From Dysidea avara (Eukaryota; Porifera; Demospongiae; Dictyoceratida; Dysideidae): 64,000 nucleotides of DNA. The DNA lies in the NCBI RefSeq assembly GCF_963678975.1, contig NC_089273.1, positions 4,868,488 to 4,932,487 on the forward strand, read 5' to 3'. Both the position numbers and the translations under genes were made by a program. The notes beneath the pieces were generated by a model. It was given only the letters and a program-made list of their open reading frames with translations, had not been told where the DNA came from and did no database searches. Numbering within the stretch: the first letter of the stretch is position 1; each line of letters starts with the position of its first letter. Positions 1 through 12,208 of the stretch are shown here, in pieces.

Positions 1-89
1 AAATGGAACCACAAATAATAGTGATAAACCCACCACACACAATGGCCATAATTCCAAACCTGTCTTAAACAACGACTGTATTTATTTAC

Positions 90-282
90 TAGACTAAGAA
101 ATAATAATATAATTCAAGTGCTATCATCCATGTAAATACCTTACCATAAAGTTGTTAAAAACATTCCAACACTTTATTGGACAGGTGTAATAATAACACT
201 GATGACCACTTTTTCCTTTTGGACCACCATCATAATATCCATACAGTGATATATATATTCTTGTGGAGAACAGCTATAGATA
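90..282 (-). repeat. Dispersed repeat A, partial copy
   Basis: This is the reverse complement of a sequence found again at 2408-2705, 16390-16560, 18440-18560, 20820-21095, 46855-47020 and 50530-50818. A shared core is ACCTTACCACAAAGTTGTTT with neighbouring CAAGTGCTATCATCCATG. It is non-coding and probably a MITE or SINE-like family; the class is not determined. Confidence 0.75.
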
Positions 283-1119
283 AAGTAGCTCGCAACATGC
301 ATAATATGTATGCGTAATTGTATTTTAATCTTCCATACAAATTCCATTCTATAAACTTAACAAACAAGCTGGTTGACGTCCCACCTTTACAGCAAGTGCT
401 CATGTTTGACACTCACAGACTGACTGATTAGATGGAAGGAGGGTCTAAACTACACAGTATTCATCCTTATCATGAGTTATGGGGTCCCTCTGATAGATTG
501 TCATGACTGGTTCAAGTGATATATTGCTAGAATAATGTTCTAAAAGTGTGGGAATTGGTGGTTGAAATAGTGTCAGGTGTGGTGGCTCAGTAGTCAGAAA
601 ACTGGATATTAAGTGCTAGGATTGTGTACGCATTAGTAACATGGGGTTCTGACTGTTTTAGGAGTGACCCTGAAAAGTAGATATCAAAGTTTGTTTTCCA
701 TGGCGGATGGACCTGTTAGCTATACGGTATGGTTGCCCACTATCTCCCAATAGTGGTCAATGTCAGTGAAATATGCTGCAGAGCCTACATGATGGACCAA
801 CGTAAAGTCTCAAAAATGAAGAAATAAAGTGACTAAGTTTGGAACAGGTGCTGTTATCTGGGATACTACTATTATATAATAGTCTAATTGTGATATCACC
901 ATAATTTTGTTTCCAGCATGATTAATATTGGTAATATTAGAGGTAGTTTCAACACCAAAAGATAATATGTTTAAATTTTCTCTGTGGTGGAGGCATAATC
1001 CAATTTTGTTGCCTAAAGCTTGTGTTACAAATCAATTTTCAGCCACTTCATCAAATGTGTGGATACCTTATGGTAGTCTGCTCTAACAGGCTACAGTGAT
1101 TTTCAAAAGACATGCTAAA
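283..1119. other. No gene recognised
   Basis: AT-rich sequence with stop codons in all frames and only short ORFs. I see no recognisable domain, RNA gene or clear terminal inverted repeat here. Confidence 0.5.
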
Positions 1120-1301
1120 CTAGAATCTCAGATCAGAGACTGCACGGTTTAGGTAAGGCCAGTGACTAGCTAGGTTGAAACAGAAGTCAGTGATGGGTTT
1201 AATATGCTCTGCAACGTCTAAGTGGGTTGTAAGGATGTGAATTGCTCTGTGAGGTAGAGTTTGATTTTGTTGCAATAGCTGGGTTATCCATGCAACACAG
1301 G

Positions 1302-2245
1302 CTACTGTACGTGTGGTGTTTCTAATGATACGTATACCCTGCATCTATTCTTTGAGTTGCAATTAAATATAGCCTTGTAGTTTCCTAAACAATTAAAGCA
1401 TAGCCATTTATTATTTACTATTTCCAACTGTGTTTTTGCATCAGATACCATATTGCAATACATGGCACTATGTGGACTCTTACAATACACACAGGATATA
1501 TATGGTTTTCCATTCACTGTGTACTTTCTTCTTCCTTGTTGGCAGTCCTGACTGACCCTACATACACCTGTGAAGAAAAATTCAGTGATACTTGATTGAC
1601 TATGATTATTACGACATTCTCACCCAGATTCTAACCTATGGATTGTAATTTTTCTTTCAATACAAGTATGATCTATGAAGTTCATCAATATCTTCAGCTT
1701 AAAAAGAGTCCAAAAATGTTTGCCAACCAGGCAGATCTTCAGAAAATAGCATTTAAAAAAATAGCATTAGCACCTTTTAAACAGCATTTCAAGAGTGTTA
1801 CCTTCTCATATCTTAAATCTCTATCATCTCAAAAGTGTCTCATTCAGAATCATCATCTCCTTCAATCATTGACTGTATCTTCGTTGCTATCAAGTTTTTG
1901 AATTGATTCTGTCAGTGAGTATATATATACACTGATTGATATAATGTTATATTATATTATAACTAATTAGTAGTCTCTTCAGCAGCAGGCTGTTTCAAGT
2001 CATCTTTCCATAGATGTACATTTAATGAGCCTGGTATGCCTTGTGTAATCTGTTCAACTTGCCCATTCCTTCATCCTAGTTTGATGTATATGAAAAAATA
2101 GAAAATAAACGATCTACCAGTGAAATGGTTTGTCTTGACAGTAGCATTAAATCATGCCACAGTACAATGGTGCCTGTGGGGAGGGTTACAAAACAGCAAA
2201 CCTATTTGGTCACAGCTCCAATGTCATCGCTGATGCACAATACAG
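1302..2245 (-). pseudogene. Decayed BEL/Pao retrotransposon, 5' part (leader and gag)
   Basis: Read on the minus strand, four landmarks of the intact BEL/Pao element at 31651-37625 occur in the correct order. The LTR end and primer-site region lies at about 2245-2150 (GGAGCTGTGACC against GGTGCTGTGACC). A gag N-terminal patch reading KIQSMIEGDDDSE lies near 1890-1850. The DUF1759 core GWQTFLDSF lies near 1725. The double CCHC zinc-knuckle region at 1517-1340 includes CFNCLGNYKAIFNCNSKNRC. Stops and frameshifts separate these pieces, and no protease or reverse transcriptase part is visible downstream. It is a dead, old relative of the young copy. The plus-strand ORF at 1638-1901 is only its antisense shadow. 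Confidence 0.8.
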
Positions 2246-2299
2246 CCAAGATAATTATTACAACTCACGATATTACTCACTAAACAATAAGGTCTTGGT

Positions 2300-2364
2300 C
2301 TTTCAAGTTCAAAGAATTAGATGTGTGTGGAAGACCCCTTTTCACAAATTTGGTCACATATTAT
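2300..2364. mobile_element. Isolated terminus of a TA-target TIR element
   Basis: The sequence GTGTGTGGAAGACCCCTTTT then GGTCACATA matches the terminus seen at 58995-59058. It resembles the ends of complete elements at 27588-28266 and 63554-63812. No partner end was found nearby, so this is a fragment. Confidence 0.5.
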
Positions 2365-2407
2365 TTTGCTGTCTTGGCTTATTGAATGTCATATACTTTC
2401 CTATAGC

Positions 2408-2705
2408 TGTACTCCACAAAAATATATATCACTGTGTGAATATTATAATGGTGGTCCAAAAAGGATATTGCAGGAAGAAATGGGTCATCAATGTTATCAT
2501 TAAACCAATGAAGTGTTGAAATGTTGTAAACAACTTTGTGGTAAGGTAGTTACATGGATGATAGCACTTGAATATTATTTCTCAGTCCATTAGCACTTCT
2601 CAGAACTAGTTGTGTAATATTATTTAATATCCACACATTTCCAATAGTCACTAATAGACATACACATACTGTTGACTGTAGTCTAGTTAAGTAGTCTATT
2701 TAAAA
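2408..2705 (+). repeat. Dispersed repeat A, long copy
   Basis: About 300 bp, matching the plus-strand copies at 20820-21095 and 50530-50818 along most of its length. It ends in the shared tract GTTGACTGTAGTCTAGTTA. It contains no credible coding sequence. Confidence 0.75.
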
Positions 2706-2817
2706 GTATGACTTCATTATTGTTTGCATTCTTGCATTTTTTCATGTATATCATTGTTGTTAAGGTACCAGCAAACTGTACAGACAGGTTATAAGCAATG
2801 GATCTGACTGTCAATAA

Positions 2818-3018
2818 AACTATAAAAGATTTCTTGAAGAGAAATTTCAGATTTGGTACTCATACGAGGTACAGAAAGGCTTTAACGGGCAGCTGCACCA
2901 GGATTTGTACATGAGTATACTTAAGCCACTTGGAGCTGAATGGCTTTTCAATGCCTATCAGTATCAACAGAGTAATAGCTCATTAGAATTCTGGTTCTTG
3001 AACTATAATTGTTTATAG
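2818..3018 (+). pseudogene. Short coding-like fragment, probably transposon-derived
   Basis: An open frame of 66 codons without an ATG start (preceded by TAA, ended by TAG at 3016-3018). The middle reads like a conserved protein: KFQIWYSYEVQKGF, then YMSILKPLGAEWLFNAYQY. The pattern of Trp and Tyr residues and the LKPLGAxW phrase recalls sequences I associate with animal transposon proteins, but I cannot name the family. It may instead be one exon of a host gene, and no flanking exons were identified. It lies 112 bp from the C48-like remnant but on the opposite strand. Confidence 0.3.
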
Positions 3019-3130
3019 GAAAATATTTTGAGTATTGACTTCAGCATTTCTAGAATATTATTATGTATTAACTATATTACTTTCAGTATTTATTGCATTT
3101 ATGGTAATTGATCCCTGACAGCTACTGTAA

Positions 3131-4068
3131 CTAAGCACCTTTAAAAAAAACCCTACACAATTTAATTATACCGCTAAACCACAATACTATATACACAATT
3201 CTGGACAGTTCTAGAATAGAATGAATACAATTACAAATTGCATCATAACCATAAGTGTATAGTGTGAAAATTTCACAGACAACCTGTCTAGTTACTAGCG
3301 TATTATTACAACAATTTAAAAATTGATGCACCGTAGGGAAAGGTAAACAAATGTCTCTTTCAAAACACTGCCCTAAATACAGATGTATTGCTTTCTGGTG
3401 TAATGGCTTATAAAGATCCTGTCCAAAACAAATCACTGTGGTAAATGCAATTGCAAAAAGTCCACATTCTTGGATACCCTGTTGCTTATGAACCTTGGCA
3501 ACATTGTGTTTAATGGAGACTCCAAACAATTCATGGATGATCACCTGGGTTCTGTCATCAGTGCTGTCATACAGGGAGTCATACACCATCACCTTGTCTG
3601 ATTCTTCTAGGTGAACATTGGAAGCATCAATCCAATCGTTACTACGTAAGTCAATTATTTGTGTGTAATACCTCGAACATTGCTGTCCACCTACATCATT
3701 CTGCTTCTTTGCTTGCAGAATTGAACTGTGTAAACCACTGATAGCAGGAAACTGCTTCTCGAGTGATTTTTGTGCAAGGTTTATAACCAAATCATTCAGC
3801 TCTTCTCAATTTAAAATCTTTCTTTATGTCAAATTACTAGGCAAGCATGGCCAGTGTTTACCCACTCTCAATCCACCTCAAATTTCTGGTCTTCTACAGG
3901 TGTGGAATAGTCTAGATTACTACTGCATCCTTGGACTTCAGTACTATTTCCATTGTGCTTATCAACTGGTACAGTACGTATTATCAATTCTTCCACAGGT
4001 TCAAGCTTTATTCTCTTCAGTAGTGTCTTCTCAGTGTCATCATCTTTCTTCAAAGCCAAATCCAGCAA
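3131..4068 (-). pseudogene. Ulp1/C48-like cysteine protease remnant
   Basis: The main open frame (3790-3131, 219 aa, no ATG) resembles the Ulp1/SENP-type C48 peptidase domain found in many animal transposons and some host genes. The N-terminal NLAQKSLEKQFP, the YDSLYD strand (residues 70-75), KQQGIQECGLFAIAF (Cys at 109, Gln at 103-104) and a C-terminal HLYLGQCFERD..PFP segment fit the family order. The catalytic His-Trp pair appears as Asp-Trp (residues 52-53), so activity is doubtful. Upstream in frame, GAGCTGAATGAT extends the match until a TGA next to a possible splice acceptor (AG near 3808), so an intron is possible. A second open frame (4068-3868, 66 aa, ATG start, acidic) may be an upstream exon; it is in a different frame. 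A decayed transposon gene is favoured over a living host gene. Confidence 0.55.
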
Positions 4069-4622
4069 CTTTCAAGTTGTAACCAAATGTTCATCATCAT
4101 TATAAGAGAAGGAAATTTTGCAAGGTATCTAACACCCTGATCTGACAAACGTAGCTATAATGTACCAGTTTTCCAAAATAAGGTGACATATACAAGTATC
4201 GTGAAAATGTTAGAATTCAACCTTGTATTGTTAAGCAGGAATATGTAGCTACATACAAGAACAGTACTAGTGATGAATATCATGAGCAGTATTTCACCAA
4301 ACCGACCATGTTAGGAATGAATTACCCCAGCTAGTAACTACAACGTAGTTTTGCTGTGCAACAAAATGCCTGCCATATCAAATAGAACTTAGCCTTCAGC
4401 CCACCTGTTTCTGAGCCAAAACATCACTTATAATTGTGACATATGTAAATTTTTATGTAGTGATAGCATTAGGGAAAAGATCTGTATATAGTGTAATACA
4501 CTACAGCTATTCAATTTAAAAGGTGAAAGTTCTATGATACACATTAGGGGGATACATGTATGTGTGACACACTATATGCATACAATCTACACTTGTCATT
4601 GTTCACATCTCAAAGCATACAG
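4069..4622. other. Intergenic, presumed 3' flank of the beta-helix gene
   Basis: No domain, RNA gene or repeat is evident. For the minus-strand gene ending at 4623 this is the downstream flank. I see no canonical AATAAA signal on the minus strand in the first ~200 bp past the stop. Confidence 0.4.
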
Positions 4623-7600
4623 TCAGTCTTTAATCTCATCCATCACTTCCATGAAGGATTCACGATAGTGAGTGGCATCATCCATCTCTGATTCTCTGCT
4701 ATATGTAAGAGTAAAGAGAGCATATTATGAGCCATGACAACAATAACTGTAATGTATGATGTGTAGAATATTTAGAAACAGTAACACAATAAAGTACAAT
4801 ATTAATGGGGTCTCCTGGAGATCCAGAAACATCGTTTGATATTTATACTTACATAGGCTTGCAGCATAACCATCAAAATTATTATTAAAACTTTAGTAGT
4901 ACAAGTGAAAGTAGCTATAGAAAATCTACAGTGCAGTACACTGTTAAAACTGCAGCAGTGGAGTATTGTATTAGCTAACTTAATGAATAATAATATTATG
5001 TTGCTTTATTTATTTTTTATAGTTTCCATCCAGCATATTTTCCTAAAATTCTTGATATTGTGCTCAAAAATTATCTCTATTGCCTTTGACACACCCGAAT
5101 TTGGCTTTGTAGGTAATTTTTGGCAATGTACATGGAAGCGTGATATGCAATGCTATATCACATAATGATAATAATAGTATACTTACATTTCACATATAGT
5201 AGCATTCACCCTTCTGCTATCATCAATAACACTATCAACGAACTCTTCTCTCATTGGTATCTCATTGTTGTCATTGGTAGTGTCAGGTTTAGGTGGTACA
5301 CAATATTTAGTGATTTTCTTAATTGTCCTTTTGTAAAGGTAAATTTCCATTATCAGAAATGGTATTAAGGGCAGTATAACTAATACAAACATAAATGATA
5401 GCAATAAATCAGGATCATAACTGTCAATAAGTGGTATCATTGAAACCACAATCATCAAATGCAACACAAAGCCATCAAACACATTAAGAATGTCAGGTCT
5501 ATATGGCCTTATTGTCATATGTATAAAGGCTAACAAGGAATTGAAAAAGATCAATAAATACTGGGAAGCGTCATTATTTGATGTATCGGCAATAATTATC
5601 AAAATAACAACCAGTCGACATGTCATGTAATAAGCTGCAAATGAACGATACTTGTCTTTGTAACATCCTTGAAGCTGATCTAACAATGGTTTTATTCGGG
5701 TAAAGTTGATTTTGTTGTTAAGAAATGGCTCCAATAAAAGTAGAAATGGCAGACCAATTACAATAATTAGAGTGCATATTATTGCTAGAATAAAATATGG
5801 TAGATGACGGCCATGTAAATATTCTATGTCAGGTGACAGGTAAGTGTAAACCTTATCCACATTATGAAATGTCAGTGATCTCAATATCAGTAATGAAGTT
5901 GTTGCCACAGAAGTGTATGATAACAATAGAAGAAAAGAGATAACATGGATAATTCCTCTACTAACGAATGATGAAAACTTGTATGATATTCTTGCTGATT
6001 GGCAGATTACTACAATGATAATGGCAACAGCTAGTGGATGGACATAATGAATGAACTGTTGGTCAATTCCACTCATATCAGTTACTAAACAGAGCTGTCC
6101 TAAAAATTGTGGTGTAACTTTTGCAATACTGGACATAATGCTAATAAATGTAAATAATCCTTGTGATGAGTACAAGTGTTCACTCAGCAAAATATCCACC
6201 ACACTGTAATAGTATGTAATAGCATACAAATAACCAATCCCAATGTGATAGTATGTCACAATGAACACTATTATAACTATCACCACCCAGTATAGGATTG
6301 ATAATGTTACCACAAGTACTGTTTGTCCAGGTGTACATGTGTCAACACTTACACATTCTATAGAATCAAATGAAAGAGTATAGCCTTCCTTACAACCACC
6401 ACAAGCTGTACCAGATCGCTGTGAAATGCACTGATTTGTTCTGACTGGTGAAAGTTCATAAAATCCATTAGCTGTTTCACAACAAGCAAAATTACAATAG
6501 TTATTAGGACAAATCGTCACTGTAGCTTTATCATCAACTATACCAAACCAGTAACCTCTTTTGATAGATGATGCACTACCAGAACAAGACACAACATCAC
6601 TATCATTGTAGCATACACATGTTTGTGTATTATTATTATCATAATGGAAACCAGGGTGACATGGTGATAGTTCAATTATTAGCTTAGTGGAAAACTCCTT
6701 TAAGTTAGAAGTACTGCCATCATATGAAGTGATAGTCATTGTATAATTAGTAGCCCCCATAACTCTCATCCCCTTTATACTCACTCCTTCAAATACTGTA
6801 CATGATATTAACACATTGTCTGATCCAGCAATATGATGATCTTGATCTTCACTTCTCAGAACAAATTGTGTTGATTCAGTAGGTTGATTGTAATAATCCA
6901 TTACACAAGCACTCCTTATAATTTCCTGACCTAGCATTATATTTCTTGTTAGATAAATCTGACAATTTGTATCATTGTCATTGTCAATACATGTAACTGC
7001 CGAGTCATTAAATTTTAGTTTTCTAGGAGATGTTTTAATGACTCCGTCAAAATGATTATATCCTTTGCTAACGATGCTGTTGCTGAAACACATCTCATCA
7101 CATGATGTTGGCATGTCAACATAAACATCAGAACCTGTTAGGCCAGTGTTGTTATGAAATGTAATATTTGTAGTGTTAAATGTAATTTTACTCTCAGTAC
7201 TTCTTGTCAGGTCACAATACATGGCCCCACCAAAGCGATTAGCAGTGTTGTGGGAAAATGTGTTATGAGAATTATGGGATATACTTACAGTGAAGTGATT
7301 GGTTAGATGCATGGCCCCACCACTTCCTGCAGCTGAATTACTGAAAAACTCTGTACGGGAATTATCCATAAATGTTACAGAAGACTGCACAACAGAGATG
7401 GCTCCCCCATTCTCTGCCTCATTCCTGGTGAAATTTACTGAAGCATTTTCCACAAATGTTGATTGTAGAATTGATAAGGCTCCACCATATTGAGATGTAT
7501 TGTTCATAAACTTCACTGTAAGTTTTCCTTCTAGTGTAATGCTGGAGTCATCACTACAATAGATTGCTCCACCATACTGAGTACCTTCATTATTAGAATA

Positions 7601-10600
7601 AGTAACTTTTGAATGTTCTGTAACAGTCACAGTGGAATTGTCGGTAATGTACAGTGCTCCGCCACTTTCACTTGCTTTATTAGTATTGAACGTTACACTT
7701 GAGTTACCATTAAATGTGATATTAGATGAAGTCCTGTAATATACAGCTCCTCCATATCTGGCTGTATTATTATTAAATGTTACACTTGAGTTACCATCAA
7801 ATGTGATATAAGATGAATCATAAAAAAGTACAGCTCCTCCAAAATCACTGGCTTCATTATTATTAAATGTTACGCTTGAGTTACCATCAAATGTGATATG
7901 AGATAAATCACGACAAAGTACAGCTCCTCCATATCTAGCTGTATTGTTATTAAATGTTACACTTGGGTTACCATCAAATGTGATACGAGATGAAGGCCAG
8001 CCATATACAGCTCCTCCATCAATACTGGCTTCATTATTATTAAATGCTACACTTGAGTTACCATCAAATGTGATATGAGATGAAGACTCACAAGATACAG
8101 CTCCTCCATGTGTGGCTGTATTATTGTTAAATGTTACACTTGAGTTACCATCAAATGTGATATGAGATAAAGACACACAAGATACAGCTCCTCCATCCCT
8201 GGCTGTATTATAATGAAATCTTACACTTGAGTTACCATCAAATCTGATATGAGATGAAAACTTACAAAATATAGCTCCTCCATCATCACTGGCTTCATTG
8301 TTATTAAATGTTACACTTGAGTTACCATCAAATAATGTGATATGAAATGAAGACACACAATGTACAGCTCCTCCATAGTTGGCTTCATTATTATTAAATG
8401 TTACTCTTGTGTCACCATCAAATGTGATATGAGATAATACAGCTCCTTCAAAATCACTGCTATAATATACAGCTCCTCCATTATCACTGGCTTCATTATT
8501 ATTGAATGTTACACTTGAGTTACCATTAAATGTGATATTAGATGAAGTCCTGTAATATACAGCTCCTCCATATCTGGCTGTATTATTATTAAATGTTACA
8601 CTTGAGTTACCATCAAATGTGATATAAGATGAATCATAAAAAAGTACAGCTCCTCCAAAATCACTGGCTTCATTATTATTAAATGTTACGCTTGAGTTGC
8701 CATCAAATGTGATATGAGATAAATCACGACAAAGTACAGCTCCTCCATATCTAGCTGTATTGTTATTAAATGTTACACTTGGGTTACCATCAAATGTGAT
8801 ACGAGATGAAGGCCAGCCATATACAGCTCCTCCATCAATACTGGCTTCATTATTATTAAATGCTACACTTGAGTTACCATCAAATGTGATATGAGATGAA
8901 GACTCACAAGATACAGCTCCTCCATGTGTGGCTGTATTATTGTTAAATGTTACACTTGAGTTACCATCAAATGTGATATGAGATGAAGACACACAAGATA
9001 CAGCTCCTCCATGTGTGGCTGTATTATTGTTAAATGTTACACTTGAGTTACCATCAAATGTGATATGAGATAAAGACACACAAGATACAGCTCCTCCATC
9101 CCTGGCTGTATTATAATGAAATCTTACACTTGAGTTACCATCAAATCTGATATGAGATGAAAACTTACAAAATATAGCTCCTCCATCATCACTGGCTTCA
9201 TTGTTATTAAATGTTACACTTGAGTTACCATCAAATAATGTGATATGAAATGAAGACACACAATGTACAGCTCCTCCATAGTTGGCTTCATTATTATTAA
9301 ATGTTACTCTTGAGTTACCATCAAATGTAATATGAGATAATACAGCTCCTTCATGATCACTGGTATAATATACAGCTCCTCCAGCAACACTGGCTTCATT
9401 ATTATTAAATGTTACACTTGAGTTACCATTAAATGTGATATTAGATGAAGTCCTGTAATATACAGCTCCTCCATATCTGGCTGTATTATTATTAAATGTT
9501 ACACTTGAGTTACCATCAAATGTGATATAAGATGAATCATAAAAAAGTACAGCTCCTCCAAAATCACTGGCTTCATTATTATTAAATGTTACGCTTGAGT
9601 TGCCATCAAATGTGATATGAGATAAATCACGACAAAGTACAGCTCCTCCATATCTAGCTGTATTGTTATTAAATGTTACACTTGGGTTACCATCAAATGT
9701 GATACGAGATGAAGGCCAGCCATATACAGCTCCTCCATCAATACTGGCTTCATTATTATTAAATGCTACACTTGAGTTACCATCAAATGTGATATGAGAT
9801 GAAGACTCACAAGATACAGCTCCTCCATGTGTGGCTGTATTATTGTTAAATGTTACACTTGAGTTACCATCAAATGTGATATGAGATGAAGACACACAAG
9901 ATACAGCTCCTCCATGTGTGGCTGTATTATTGTTAAATGTTACACTTGAGTTACCATCAAATGTGATATGAGATAAAGACACACAAGATACAGCTCCTCC
10001 ATCCCTGGCTGTATTATAATGAAATCTTACACTTGAGTTACCATCAAATCTGATATGAGATGAAAACTTACAAAATATAGCTCCTCCATCATCACTGGCT
10101 TCATTGTTATTAAATGTTACACTTGAGTTACCATCAAATAATGTGATATGAAATGAAGACACACAATGTACAGCTCCTCCATAGTTGGCTTCATTATTAT
10201 TAAATGTTACTCTTGAGTTACCATCAAATGTAATATGAGATAATACAGCTCCTTCATGATCACTGGTATAATATACAGCTCCTCCAGCAACACTGGCTTC
10301 ATTATTATTAAATGTTACACTTGAGTTACCATTAAATGTGATATTAGATGAAGTCCTGTAATATACAGCTCCTCCATATCTGGCTGTATTATTATTAAAT
10401 GTTACACTTGAGTTACCATCAAATGTGATATAAGATGAATCATAAAAAAGTACAGCTCCTCCAAAATCACTGGCTTCATTATTATTAAATGTTACGCTTG
10501 AGTTACCATCAAATGTGATATGAGATAAATCACGACAAAGTACAGCTCCTCCATATCTAGCTGTATTGTTATTAAATGTTACACTTGGGTTACCATCAAA

Positions 10601-11824
10601 TGTGATACGAGATGAAGGCCAGCCATATACAGCTCCTCCATCAATACTGGCTTCATTATTATTAAATGCTACACTTGAGTTACCATCAAATGTGATATGA
10701 GATGAAGACTCACAAGATACAGCTCCTCCATGTGTGGCTGTATTATTGTTAAATGTTACAGTTGAGTTACCATCAAATGTGATACTGGAATTACAACTGA
10801 ATATGGCACCACCATTATACCTTGCATGGTTGTACTTAAATGTCACTGTTGAGTTTGCCCAAAAGATCATCAAGGAATGAATTTGATAAATAGATCCACC
10901 ATTATCTGCAGCAGAGATATTAATAAATTTTACATCAGACTTATCACAAAATATGACAGTGGAGTTCCTGCTATAAATTCCTCCACCAGACTTTGCTGTA
11001 TTACCCTTGAACAACACACTACCTCTAATATGAAGATTAGTATGTGAAGTGAAAATTGGTACTCCTGTGTTGTTGATAAACACATTGTCTTGTAAACAAG
11101 CATGACCAGTGATCCAGCTACCTGAACCATCAATATAAACTACACTTTGTGTGGCTATATTGGAAATGAATTGGCTATTTTGGATCACCATTTTGTATTG
11201 ACCATGTCTATTAGTATTTGGTGAATAATGTAGAGCCGCTCCATGTCCACTGTATTTAATTTTGTGTGTAAAATTGCAATTGTTAATGTACACATTTCCG
11301 GACACTTGTGAAAGTAAAACACTACTTCCTTTGGAGTTATGGAATGAGCATCTTTCAAATGAAACATTGGATGAGTTGTAGAATTCAATTCCTGGATAAT
11401 CTTTAGAGCCACACCCCTCCCACTGGATACCTTCTATGGTTATATTCTTGCAGGAGATGAATTTTACTGCACCAACATCGATAACATTACACTTTACAAC
11501 AGGATTTCTGTTTCCTATTATCATGATATTTTCAAGATCTTCTAATGTCACAATAGAGGACAACACAACATCAGTTGTAATGTTGACAATGGTGTTATCA
11601 CTGGAGATGTTATTTAGAATGTCAGCAATTGAATGAAAAGTAAAGTTTCTAGATACACAGCAGGGAAGTGTATCCTGACCTCTCTCATTTCCACCACCAG
11701 CAAAGTCTTCATCATCACTGTTCCAAGATTGCCTATCAGGCATCACTGTACTGTCTCCTTCAATTTGGCTGAACAAACACACTAGCAGAGCAACAGCAGC
11801 TATGGAAATTTTTAAGAGTTCCAT
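4623..11824 (-). CDS. Giant beta-helix repeat protein with multi-pass membrane C-terminus (two exons)
   Basis: Exon 1 runs 11824-5187 and exon 2 runs 4698-4623, giving about 2237 aa. The ATG at 11824 opens a signal peptide (MELLKISIAAVALLVCLFSQ); the open frame extends 7 codons further upstream, but without an ATG. A GTAAGT donor at 5186-5181 and a TAGCAG acceptor at 4701-4696 join in frame. Residues ~55-1650 are ~28-29-residue repeats of the type SHITFDGNSSVTFNNNEA followed by GGAV, typical of right-handed parallel beta-helices and like chlamydial Pmp repeats. A Cys-rich stretch (~1711-1828, CGGCKEGYTLSF) precedes about 8-10 hydrophobic spans (~1835-2168) and a charged tail. Many N-x-S/T sites suggest a glycosylated ectodomain. 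From memory, this architecture forms a large sponge family often labelled Pmp-like; function is unknown. A surface receptor or adhesion role is inference. Residues ~355-1380 are recent tandem duplications. Confidence 0.85.
4699..5186 (-). other. Intron of the beta-helix gene
   Basis: 488 bp between a consensus GTAAGT donor and a TAG or CAG acceptor. Both acceptor choices keep the frame and differ by one residue (I-R-E-S or I-E-S). Without splicing, the protein would end two residues past the donor (Met then TAA). Confidence 0.75.
7685..10760 (-). repeat. Intragenic 903-bp tandem repeat, about 3.4 copies
   Basis: The anchor AGATGAATCATAAAAAAG recurs at 7811, 8627, 9530 and 10433, giving spacings of 816, 903 and 903 bp. 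The 816-bp copy lacks exactly 87 bp, one 29-residue beta-helix rung. Copies differ at only scattered bases, mostly around 8395-8480, so the duplications are recent or homogenised. All copies stay in frame (301 or 272 codons). Within each, a ~84-90-bp unit repeats at lower identity. Confidence 0.92.
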
Positions 11825-11873
11825 GCTTGTATCGACAGGTAACAAAAATACTAACTTTCCATTTCCGTTACTG

Positions 11874-11882
11874 ATATTTATA
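11874..11882 (-). promoter_or_regulatory. TATA-box-like element of the beta-helix gene
   Basis: The minus strand reads TATAAATAT about 50 bp upstream of the ATG. That spacing would put a start site near 11848 and leave a 5' UTR of about 25 nt. This is inferred from motif and position only. Confidence 0.45.
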
Positions 11883-12208
11883 GCTTCAAAGAGGATATGA
11901 TGTCACACTGATGATGTCATGATAAATGTACACATTCAGTCAATGATAGTTATAAACATGTTTGTGGAAAACATGTACATTACTACTTCAGATTCTAGAC
12001 CTGATAGCTAATTAGACCTATACACCAATTTGATTTTACTAAGCAGTGAACTTTTAAACGACTATGTTAATAGGGACCCACTAATTATACTGGCATAATA
12101 ATGAGCATAACAGGTACCTGAAAGTATTAAATATAATGCTAACATAATAGGCAGAAAACTTATGTAGTACTATAAAGTCTTGCTTATCAAAATACATATC
12201 ACACAAAA

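Noticed and set aside
1638-1901. 87-aa plus-strand ORF
   Set aside because: Antisense to the decayed BEL/Pao gag, where the minus strand shows recognisable Gag phrases.
4623-11824. Bacterial contamination (chlamydial-type Pmp repeats)
   Set aside because: A consensus intron, a TATA-like promoter, a eukaryotic signal peptide and a multi-pass membrane C-terminus in place of an autotransporter barrel all argue against it. The flanks are eukaryotic repeats.
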